DNA of 64,000 bases, taken from the NCBI RefSeq assembly GCF_014648115.1, contig NZ_BMQM01000006.1:98439-162438 (forward strand), written 5' to 3'. The DNA is from Deinococcus seoulensis (lineage in GTDB: Bacteria > Deinococcota > Deinococci > Deinococcales > Deinococcaceae). The translations under genes and the position numbers were made by a program. The stretch's first letter is position 1. The number at the start of each line of letters is the position of its first letter. The notes below the pieces were generated by a model that was not told the origin of the DNA, made no database searches, and saw only the letters and a list, made by a program, of their open reading frames with translations. This document shows, piece after piece, positions 56,116 to 64,000 of the stretch.

Positions 56116-56227
56116 ACCCATCAGTACGACCCGTACGCCGCCAGAGTTGCCTTAACCCGGGCCGGTGATCCGGGCCAGGGCGTGTCCGGCATGAGGAAAC
56201 GCCGGGCCGGGCGGGCCGGGAACGCGC

Positions 56228-56233
56228 TAGGCT
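56228..56233 (+). promoter_or_regulatory. leaderless -10 box, M20 amidohydrolase
   Basis: TAGGCT with 5 bases to the ATG at 56239; no Shine-Dalgarno. Confidence 0.5.
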
Positions 56234-56238
56234 GGGGC

Positions 56239-57413
<1,175 letters not shown>

Positions 57414-57417
<4 letters not shown>

Positions 57418-57845
57418 CCGTGCTGCCCGAAACGCTTGCCAAGGAGATCATCGCGGACCACCAGCGCCGCCCGCGTCACACCGGGCCGCTGGACGACGTG
57501 GAGGGCGTCACGCTGGACAATCCGGGCTGCGGGGATCAGGTGACCGTCTGGGCCGACGTGCAGGAGGGCCGGATCGCGGCCCTGACCTTCACCGGGAAGG
57601 GCTGCGCGATCAGTCAGAGCAGCGCCAGCCTGATGACGGTCGCCCTGACCGGCAAGACCCTGCCCGAGGCGCAGGCGCTGGCCGGGCAGTTCCGCGCGAT
57701 GGTCATGGGCGAGGAACCGGGCGACCCGCACCTGGGCGACCTGCTGGCCCTCGCGGGTGTCAGTCGCCTGCACGCCCGGCGCCGGTGCGCACTCCTGGCG
57801 TGGCGGGCGCTGGAGCAGACCCTCGGAACGTCCACAACGGGCTGA
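57414..57845 (+). CDS. sufU: SUF system scaffold/sulfur-transfer protein SufU
   Basis: IscU-like zinc protein that accepts sulfur from the cysteine desulfurase SufS. The 143-residue product starts [21 protein letters not shown] and carries three conserved cysteines, NPGCGDQV (about 40), [14 protein letters not shown] (about 63) and RRRCALL (about 123), with the Asp of CGD, the SufU pattern. GTG start at 57414 overlaps the stop of the amidohydrolase. It lies 47 kb from sufCBD in this window and no sufS is present, so the pathway is split. Confidence 0.92.
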
Positions 57846-57856
57846 AAATGGGCTGA

Positions 57857-57930
57857 TACGGGTTCCGGTTGTTTCCTTCTCGCTTCGCTCGGCCCCAGCG
57901 ATTTTGTAAGCCATTCAATCGGAGTCCGTA
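57857..57930. repeat. MITE-like repeat, copy 10 (74 bp internal deletion)
   Basis: TACGGGTTCCGGTTGTTTCC to CGGAGTCCGTA; hairpin 2 is missing and CGCTTCGCTCGG joins the ends. Direct TGA on both sides (57854-57856 and 57931-57933). Confidence 0.85.
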
Positions 57931-57942
57931 TGAGCCGCACCC

Positions 57943-60654
57943 TTACGGGTTGGCGCCGGTGACCGGGGACTGCGCCGGGGCGTCCGGGCAACCCAGCACC
58001 CGCACGAACACGTCGGTCAGGGTGGGGTCGAACTGCGTGCCCGCGCCGTCCCGCAGGATGACGGTGGCCTGCTCGGGCGGCATGGCGTCCTTGTACGGGC
58101 GGGCGCTGGTCAGGGCGTCGTACACGTCGCACAGCGCGAAGATGCGGGCCAGCAGCGGAATCTGCTCTCCGGCCAGCCGGTCGGGGTAGCCTGCGCCGTC
58201 CCAGCGTTCATGGTGGTGGCGGACCACCTGATGCGCCTGCGGGTGCAGGAACGGAATGCGGGCCACGAGCTGGGCGCCCAGCGGCGCGTGCTGCTCGACC
58301 ACGGCCCGTTCGTCTGCGCTCAGGCGGCCGGGTTTGAGCAGCACGGCGTCCGGAATGCACAGCTTGCCGATGTCGTGCAGGGCCGCGCCGTGCCGCAGGG
58401 CGGTGCGTTCCTCGTCCGGCAGGTTCAGCGCCTCGGCCATGCGTAGCGCGAGGTCCTGCACGCGCGCCGTGTGGCCCTGCGTCTCGAAATCCCGCGCTTC
58501 CAGGGCCACGCCCAGGGTGTTCAGGGAGGCTTCCAGGGTGGCGCGCAGGTCGTTTAGGTGCGCGCTGCGTTCCATGACGCGCGTGCCGACGCTGGCCAGC
58601 ATGGACGCCAGCGCCTCGTCGCTGGCCTGGAACGGCCAGTGCAGGGGCCGCAGCAGGCACAGCACGCCCAGCGGCTCCTGACGGCGCGACAGCAGCGGCA
58701 CGGCCATCAGGGCGCGGCGGGAGTCGTCCAGGTGCGGCGGGCGGTACGCTTCGGGCACGTCCATCAGGTCGGCCACGCGGATGATCTGCGCACCCTGAAG
58801 CGCCCGCCAGGACACGCCCTCACCCCGGCGCAGATCGACGGGCAGGCGGTCCCAGTCGGCGTTGATTCCGGCGCGGGCGGCACTGACCAGCATGTCGGTC
58901 GCCGGGTCGTAGCGCAGCAGGATGGAGTAACTGGTGCGCATCAGGTCGTGCGCGGTGTCGGTCAGGTGCGAGGCGATCTCCTCGTCGGTCAGGCTGCGGC
59001 TCAGGTCGCCGTGCAGCAGCGCCAGCTGATCGAGTTCCCGCCAGCGTTCCTGAAGTTGCAGCAGCGCCGCGACCTGCTGCGCGAACGTGGAGGCGTCCTC
59101 GATGACCTGCGGCGTGAACACCGACGCCGACGTGAACGAGTCGAGGTTCAGGTGCGCGACGACCTCGCCGCCCAGCATGACCGGCACGCACAGGTTCGCG
59201 CGCAACTGCTCACGCCTGCCCAGCCGCTCGAAGGTGCTGGCGTGACCCATGGCCATGCCGCCATTCGCGGCGTCCCACACGGGTTGAATCTCTGCGGCAC
59301 GCAGGACGCGCGGGCGGCCGGACAGCCACGCCTGCGAGCCACGCCCGTACCACGCGACCTGCGACGGTTCGCTCAGGTACGCGCCGCGCAGGCCGTCCGG
59401 GTAGCCGTCCACGGCGCACACCCGGAAGCGTTTGCCCTCGCGGATGTTCAGGCTGGCGGCGTCCACGCCCTCCACGGTCGTGACGGCCAGTCGCAGCAGT
59501 TCCTGCCAGTCGGTGTCGGTCAGGGCGCGCCGTTCCGAGAGCAGCCGCATGGTGGTCCGCTGCGCCTGCCACAGCGAGTAGCGGGGGCGGATCTCGGCGT
59601 CGGTTTCCGGCGTCTCGGTGGCGGGGCGGCCCTGCTGGAACGTGCCGACCACCACGCGGTTGCGGCCGTTCGTCTTGGCGAGGTACAGCGCCTCGTCGGC
59701 GCGGTGCATCAGTTCACCGGACGATTCGTGCAGCAGCCGCGTGACCAGCCCGGCCGAGAGCGTCAGGCCCGACCAGGGCAGCTCGCCGGGTTCCGCGAGG
59801 CGGGCCTGCACGCGCTCCACCAGCGCCCGCGCCTGCGTCTCGCCGCCCACGTTCAGCAGCAGCGCGAACTCCTCGCCGCTCAGGCGGTACGCGGCGTCCG
59901 GCGCGACGTCACGCATGACCTGCCCGATGTACCGCAGCGCCCGGTCCCCGGCGGCCATGCCGTGCCGTTCGTTCAACGACCGGAACTCGTCCACGTCCAG
60001 CAGCACCAGTTGCGCGCCCACGTCCAGCCGCGCCAGATCCTGATCGAAACGGTAACGGTTGCCCAGGCGGGTCAGGTCGTCGGTGTTCACCTGCCGCCGC
60101 AGTTCCGCCTGCGCGCGCAGCAGGCCCAGTCGGGTGTGCAGCAGCAGTTGCACCAGCCACGACGCCCCCGTGTGCAGCGCCAGCATCAGCAGGTACGTGG
60201 GCAGCGCCGACAGGCCCGGCGGTAACGGAATGAAGAACAGCGGCAACCCCACCCCCAGGTACGGCAGCGGCAGGTGCCACGGCCGGGGCTGGTACAGCGG
60301 CGCGCGCAGATTCCGGCGCAGCAGCGCCGACAGGCCCAGCACACTCAGGGTGTTCAGCAGGTTCACCACGCCGCCCACATCGGATTCCAGCAGACGCAAC
60401 ACCACCACCGGCAACGCCACCAGCGCCCCGCCGCCCAGCCCGTAGCGCAGGGTCAGCATGGCGATCGGCACGTACCGCAGGTCGATTTTCAGCGGCCCGA
60501 ACGACTCGGTGTTCAGGACCAGCAGCACCGACGCCGCCGCCGCCACCGCCAGCCGCAACGCGTGATCCGCCACTCGGTCCCGCGCGGGCCACTCCCGGTA
60601 GGTCAGGCTGAACAGGAACGCGCAGGTCAGCAGCAGGCACAGATTCAGCAACAC
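57943..60654 (-). CDS. GGDEF-GAF-GAF-HD-GYP cyclic-di-GMP enzyme with membrane sensor
   Basis: A 903-residue inner-membrane protein that may both make and degrade c-di-GMP. Order: membrane sensor of about six helices (residues 1-175, 5TM/LYT-like with LKIDLRYVPIAMLTLRYGL), GGDEF domain (about 183-345) with active site SGEEF at 259-263, two GAF-like domains (about 375-525 and 545-690), and an HD-GYP phosphodiesterase (about 705-890) with the HD pair in ALHDIGK, HHERWDGAGYP and RIFALCDVYDAL. SGEEF is a tolerated variant of GGEEF. Start GTG 60654 leads into the first helix. The gene ends 13 bp from repeat copy 10. Confidence 0.92.
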   Translation of the reverse strand: MLLNLCLLLTCAFLFSLTYREWPARDRVADHALRLAVAAAASVLLVLNTESFGPLKIDLRYVPIAMLTLRYGLGGGALVALPVVVLRLLESDVGGVVNLLNTLSVLGLSALLRRNLRAPLYQPRPWHLPLPYLGVGLPLFFIPLPPGLSALPTYLLMLALHTGASWLVQLLLHTRLGLLRAQAELRRQVNTDDLTRLGNRYRFDQDLARLDVGAQLVLLDVDEFRSLNERHGMAAGDRALRYIGQVMRDVAPDAAYRLSGEEFALLLNVGGETQARALVERVQARLAEPGELPWSGLTLSAGLVTRLLHESSGELMHRADEALYLAKTNGRNRVVVGTFQQGRPATETPETDAEIRPRYSLWQAQRTTMRLLSERRALTDTDWQELLRLAVTTVEGVDAASLNIREGKRFRVCAVDGYPDGLRGAYLSEPSQVAWYGRGSQAWLSGRPRVLRAAEIQPVWDAANGGMAMGHASTFERLGRREQLRANLCVPVMLGGEVVAHLNLDSFTSASVFTPQVIEDASTFAQQVAALLQLQERWRELDQLALLHGDLSRSLTDEEIASHLTDTAHDLMRTSYSILLRYDPATDMLVSAARAGINADWDRLPVDLRRGEGVSWRALQGAQIIRVADLMDVPEAYRPPHLDDSRRALMAVPLLSRRQEPLGVLCLLRPLHWPFQASDEALASMLASVGTRVMERSAHLNDLRATLEASLNTLGVALEARDFETQGHTARVQDLALRMAEALNLPDEERTALRHGAALHDIGKLCIPDAVLLKPGRLSADERAVVEQHAPLGAQLVARIPFLHPQAHQVVRHHHERWDGAGYPDRLAGEQIPLLARIFALCDVYDALTSARPYKDAMPPEQATVILRDGAGTQFDPTLTDVFVRVLGCPDAPAQSPVTGANP

Positions 60655-60760
60655 GGCACGTTCCCCCCACCTGCCACAGTACCGGCCCCCGACTTACATC
60701 CTTCTTGCGGCCCGCACCACTGGGGCTTCATGAGACGCGGCCCACATCCCACACGGCACA

Positions 60761-60795
60761 GACCGCGCCGGGACTTGACGTCAACCGGCGCGGTC
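60761..60795 (-). terminator. terminator after folE
   Basis: Stem GACCGCGCCGG / CCGGCGCGGTC (11 bp) with a 13-base loop containing TTGACGTCAA, 15 bases beyond the folE stop. No T run follows. Confidence 0.65.
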
Positions 60796-60810
60796 AGGAG
60801 GAAGCGTGCC

Positions 60811-61422
60811 TCAGCGGGAACGCAGGGTGCCCTGCACGGCGCTCATGAACTCCGCGCGGGTACGCGGGTCGCTCTTGAACAGGCCGCGCATGGCGCTGGT
60901 GCTGGTGCTGCTGTTCTGCTTCTGCACGCCACGCATCGCCATGCACAGGTGCACGCCTTCCATAACGACTGCCACGCCCTTGGGCGCCAGCAGTTCCTGC
61001 ACGGCGTCCGCCACCTGCGTCGTGATGCGCTCCTGCACCTGCAGGCGGCGCGAGTACAGGTCCACGATCCGCGCGAACTTACTCAGGCCCAGAATCTGCC
61101 CGTCCGGAATGTACGCGATGTGCGCCCGGCCGTAGAAGGGCAGCATGTGGTGCTCGCACATGGAGTAGAACTCGATGTCCTTCACGATCACCATCTCGCT
61201 ACCGTCGGCGGCGAACACGGCGTCACCCACCGCCTCGTGCAGCGTCTTCTGGTACCCGGCGGTCAGGAACCCCCAGGCTTTCGCCACGCGGTGCGGCGTT
61301 TTCAGCAGGCCCTCACGGTCAGGGTCCTCCCCGATGGCGCTCAGCCAGTCGTGGGTCAGGGCGCTCAGGCCCGGCACTTCCTGCTTCTCATCAGCGGCGC
61401 TGATCACTGTTTCTACGGTCAA
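60811..61422 (-). CDS. folE: GTP cyclohydrolase I
   Basis: First step of folate (tetrahydropterin) synthesis, GTP to dihydroneopterin triphosphate. The 203-residue product has the zinc site [10 protein letters not shown] (C89, H91, H92), [37 protein letters not shown] and the second Cys in [17 protein letters not shown]. Length is normal. TTG start at 61422 with GAAGGAG 8 bases upstream. It follows purA on the same strand after 150 bp; a TACACT on the minus strand in that gap may be its -10 box. Confidence 0.96.
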   Translation of the reverse strand: MTVETVISAADEKQEVPGLSALTHDWLSAIGEDPDREGLLKTPHRVAKAWGFLTAGYQKTLHEAVGDAVFAADGSEMVIVKDIEFYSMCEHHMLPFYGRAHIAYIPDGQILGLSKFARIVDLYSRRLQVQERITTQVADAVQELLAPKGVAVVMEGVHLCMAMRGVQKQNSSTSTSAMRGLFKSDPRTRAEFMSAVQGTLRSR

Positions 61423-61576
61423 GGGCGTTGCTCCTTCTCACGCGCTTCCCGCTCCGGGGGCGTGAACATGAATGCCGCGAGTGTAGGCCGGGGCCCCTCG
61501 CGGCAACTGTCAAAAAAGATTCAGGAACCCCTCACGGCCAGCGCGGTCATGGGGGAACCCCCACCCGGCGTCCGGG

Positions 61577-62794
61577 TTACTTCCAGCTGACCTCGCCGTA
61601 CGTCTGCTCGCGCGCGGGGCCGGCCGAGAAGATCACCACGGGGCAGTTCACGGTCTCCTCGATCAGGTCCAGGTACGCCTGCGCCTCTCTGGCCAGGGTC
61701 GCGCGGCTGTCGGCGCCCTCGGTGGTCGCCCAGCCCTTCATGCGTTTCATGACCGGCTGGCCGTCCGCGTCGTAACCCACGCAGACCGGCACCTCGTCCA
61801 GGCCCGCCAGGACGTCCATCTTGTTGATGACCAGCCCGTCCAGGCCGTTCACGTCCACCGCGTACTTCAGCAGGTGCAGGTCCAGCCAGCCGACCCGGCG
61901 GGCGCGGCCGGTCGTCGTGCCGTACTCGTCCCAGGGTTTGCTGCCGTCGCCGCGCAGACGCAGGATGCCCGCCTCGTCATGCACCTCGGTCAGGAACGGC
62001 CCGTGCCCGACGCGGGTGTTGAAGGCCTTCGCCACGCCGTACACCTTGTGAATGGCCTTGTGGTTCACGCCCGCCCCCACCAGAATGCCGCCCACCGTGG
62101 GGTGGCTGCTGGTCACGAACGGGTACGTGCCGTAGTTCAGGTCCAGCAGGGTCGCCTGCGCGCCCTCGAACAGCACGTTGCGGCCGTCACGGATCGCGGC
62201 GCGCAGCTGCTCGCCTGTGTCCTGAATGAACGGCGCGAGCGCCTCGCGGGTCGGGGCGAGGGACTCCATCGCCACGTCCACGCCCGTCCAGCCTGCGTCG
62301 CGGGTGCTGTTCGGCTTGGCTTCCAGCAGCCGCTCGATCCGCTCGCGCAGCACGCCGTCGTCCAGCAGATCACCGAAGCGGATGCCCACGCGGCGCGCCC
62401 GGTCCGCGTACGCCGGGCCGATCCCGCGCCCCGTGGTGCCCACGAAGTCCTTCCGGCCATCCACGAACTTGTGGTGCGGCAGCACCAGGTGCGCCCGGTC
62501 ACTGATCCGCAGGTCCGGGTTCAGGCCACCCGCGATCAGGTTGCGGCGTTCCTCCATGAACTTGTCCGCGTCGATGACCATCCCGTCACCCAGCACGCTG
62601 ACCGTCCCGTCATGCAGCACGCCGCTGGGCAGCAGGTTCAACTTGAACGTCTGCCCCTTCGCCGTGACCGTATGCCCGGCGTTCGCGCCGCCCTGATACC
62701 GCACCACGAACTCGGCTTCCGGCGCCAGGAAATCCGTGATCTTCCCCTTGCCTTCATCGCCCCACTGAGCGCCAACAATCGCAATTCCAGGCAT
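61577..62794 (-). CDS. purA: adenylosuccinate synthetase
   Basis: Joins IMP and aspartate with GTP in AMP synthesis. The 405-residue product begins with MPGIAIVGAQWGDEGKGKIT (P-loop GDEGKGK, 12-18), followed by RYQGGANAGHTV, GTTGRGIGPAYADRARR, FEGAQATLLDLNYGTYPFVTSSHPT (key GAQATLLD) and NTRVGHGPFLTEV. It is slightly shorter than the E. coli enzyme (432), as in many thermophile-related groups. GGAGGG lies about 6 bases before the ATG. Upstream is a run of eight A and then the IS remnants. Confidence 0.97.
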   Translation of the reverse strand: MPGIAIVGAQWGDEGKGKITDFLAPEAEFVVRYQGGANAGHTVTAKGQTFKLNLLPSGVLHDGTVSVLGDGMVIDADKFMEERRNLIAGGLNPDLRISDRAHLVLPHHKFVDGRKDFVGTTGRGIGPAYADRARRVGIRFGDLLDDGVLRERIERLLEAKPNSTRDAGWTGVDVAMESLAPTREALAPFIQDTGEQLRAAIRDGRNVLFEGAQATLLDLNYGTYPFVTSSHPTVGGILVGAGVNHKAIHKVYGVAKAFNTRVGHGPFLTEVHDEAGILRLRGDGSKPWDEYGTTTGRARRVGWLDLHLLKYAVDVNGLDGLVINKMDVLAGLDEVPVCVGYDADGQPVMKRMKGWATTEGADSRATLAREAQAYLDLIEETVNCPVVIFSAGPAREQTYGEVSWK

Positions 62795-62950
62795 TCAAGC
62801 CCTCCACGCCACGCGCACAGACTTGCTCCCCTTACCCGCACCCCACCAGGGGGCCAGAGCAAAAAAAACACGGCGCGCAGCACCGTAACTCAGTGTACGG
62901 GAAACGGCAGGCCACCCGGCGGGACTTGTTTACCAGAGACGGACAGCCCT

Positions 62951-63121
62951 AGGGTCTGTGCAACTGAACTCATGAGGCGGACGTAAGCTGAGAGTTTGTC
63001 GTACCGCACTGATTTGACGGACACCCAGTGGAACGCACTCCAACCCCATCTCCCTGGCAATCCCAAGCGTGGTCACCCGTACTCTGAACTGGTGAACTGG
63101 ATAGAGTTTGGTGGAGGGTAA
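62951..63121 (+). pseudogene. IS5-family transposase N-terminal fragment with left end
   Basis: AGGGTCTGTGCAACTGAA at 62951 resembles the end of IS5/IS427-type elements (GGGTCTGTTGCAA). The frame from the ATG at 62972 is broken by TAA at 62984, then reads YRTDLTDTQWNALQPHLPGN and KRGHPYSELVNWIEF, the DUF4096 start of IS5-family transposases. It stops at 63121 where the next element begins; the catalytic domain is gone. Confidence 0.75.
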
Positions 63122-63150
63122 GTTCAGTGTGATCCACACTGGAGGACAGA

Positions 63151-63243
63151 ATGTCCGTACCCAAGCAGAAATTCACCGCTGAGTTCAAACGAGAAGCCGT
63201 CTGGCTGGTCCGGCGAATGTGCTGCTTATTTCGGAAAACTTGA
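63151..63243 (+). pseudogene. IS3-family OrfA N-terminal fragment
   Basis: MSVPKQKFTAEFKREAVWLV is the opening helix of IS3-type OrfA (KxxFTxEFKxEAVxLV). GGAGGACAG precedes the ATG. Similarity ends near 63215 and the frame stops at 63243, so the element is cut off after about 21 codons. 63244-63354 has nothing I can identify. Confidence 0.7.
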
Positions 63244-63354
63244 ACAGCTTGTGGGCCCCGCGTTGGCCGAGCACACGGCATCTCAGTAACACGTACACAG
63301 GAGTACAGTCCTTCACCAATCTCGTGAGTCTTGGCGCGTGTTTGAAACGGATGC

Positions 63355-63945
63355 TCAGGACCAGGGGGCAAGGGACCAGACGTCGGCGAGCTGCCAGGAG
63401 AGCGCCTGCGTAGCCTCCCAGTGGCGCTGCCGTACCCCCGGATCGTTCGTCTCAGCAGGTCTCGCCCCACAGGACACGTCCTCGTCCGGCAGCGTCAGCC
63501 ATACCCCTTTTCCGACTGGTTCGCACTGGGCAAAGCCCTGAAACGCATGCTTAGGGAGAACGGCCCTTTGCTCTGGGCCGATGAAGGTACTGTCTGCGAC
63601 CATCGTCGTGATGTCAGGCAAGCAAAGTTGCCCAGGTTCAGCGGCGTACACATCTCCGAGCACGACGGCGTGTACGGGCTGGGTGGCTTCTAGGAAGGCA
63701 CGGATGACGGGCCAAGCCGGATGGGATGAGCGCAAGGCGGAGTCATGCTTGGCGCCATCGAAGCAGATCTGGGCGATGACGAAATGATCTCTGATTGCAG
63801 AGGAGAGAAGCTGTTGAGCCTCGTCCATAAATTCGACAGTGACGTCTGATCGATGAATGTCTGGCCTCCCGAGGGTAAAGAAGAACACGTTTGGGGGTCC
63901 ACCCTCACCAGGAATCCATTCAGGAGCACGTGGGCTGACTGACAT
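63355..63945 (-). CDS. protein of unknown function beside IS remnants
   Basis: No family recognised. A 196-residue soluble protein: MSVSPRAPEWIPGEGGPPNV, then a strand-helix part (VFFFTLGRPDIHRSDVTVEFMDEAQQLLSSA), FVIAQICFDGAKHDSALRSSHPAWPVIRAF, AVVLGDVYAAEPGQLCLPDITTM and a Trp-rich end (ALSWQLADVWSLAPWS). GC is lower than in the core genes and the surroundings are transposon scars, so it probably came by transfer. It could belong to a larger accessory island beyond the window edge. No clear promoter box; GAAAG lies just before the ATG. Confidence 0.6.
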   Translation of the reverse strand: MSVSPRAPEWIPGEGGPPNVFFFTLGRPDIHRSDVTVEFMDEAQQLLSSAIRDHFVIAQICFDGAKHDSALRSSHPAWPVIRAFLEATQPVHAVVLGDVYAAEPGQLCLPDITTMVADSTFIGPEQRAVLPKHAFQGFAQCEPVGKGVWLTLPDEDVSCGARPAETNDPGVRQRHWEATQALSWQLADVWSLAPWS

Positions 63946-64000
63946 CTTTCAGTTTTAGAAAAGGACGTCCAGCACGGCTTCTGACCTCAGAATGAGGGTG

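Overview
The window is a GC-rich chromosomal segment that reads as Deinococcus. The evidence is a Ser/Thr kinase fused to a PQQ-type propeller (RqkA-like), a LysK-type deacylase, the sufC-sufB-sufD order, and many genes without a Shine-Dalgarno sequence whose start codon sits 5-8 bases after a TANNNT box, the leaderless-promoter pattern known from this genus. Genus is an inference; species cannot be told. No rRNA, tRNA or CRISPR array was seen.

Layout. 1-5.7 kb: end of an acyl-CoA synthetase, then on the minus strand an exbB-exbD-tonB-like energy-transduction operon followed by a secreted protein. 5.8-10.3 kb: Fe-S assembly operon sufC-sufB-sufD under a promoter overlapped by a Fur-like palindrome, with an AT-rich foreign-looking membrane gene inserted between sufC and sufB. 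10.4-20.6 kb: mixed genes (TPR membrane protein, ATP-grasp protein, pyridoxamine-oxidase-like and VOC proteins, a large pRiA4b ORF-3-like fusion, a metallo-aminopeptidase lipoprotein, greA, an MFS carrier, a secreted protein). 20.6-28.2 kb: genome maintenance (mutS2, rarA) with DIP1984-family, Nudix and DUF885-type genes. 28.2-38 kb: an orphan gene between repeats, the RqkA-like kinase, tatA, comM, a lysK-like peptidase and an SLC13-type permease. 38-47.9 kb: a 53-residue membrane protein, MFS exporter, NlpC/P60 endopeptidase, murA, an orphan transposase-like HTH protein, aldo/keto reductase, ABC exporter, and alanine dehydrogenase divergent from an Lrp regulator. 48-51.9 kb: cyclophilin lipoprotein, a phosphatidylserine-decarboxylase-like protein lacking its processing serine, hsp20. 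52-55.7 kb: pyrR-pyrB-(orphan gene)-pyrC behind a PyrR-type RNA leader. 56-62.8 kb: M20 amidohydrolase and sufU, a GGDEF/GAF/HD-GYP protein, folE, purA. 62.9-64 kb: nested IS5- and IS3-family fragments and an orphan gene.

The most unusual structure is a dispersed 50-134 bp repeat (ten copies), which I read as a MITE: inverted ends TACGGANTCCG, two internal hairpins and direct 3-bp TNA target duplications. TNA targeting explains why copies repeatedly abut stop codons. Other signals are short leader ORFs, three of them leaderless, overlapping the start of the next gene; a C14 tract in the tonB-like gene; and a copied pyrC start region in front of the orphan gene that splits pyrB from pyrC. Genes with no family recognised are described but not given a function.
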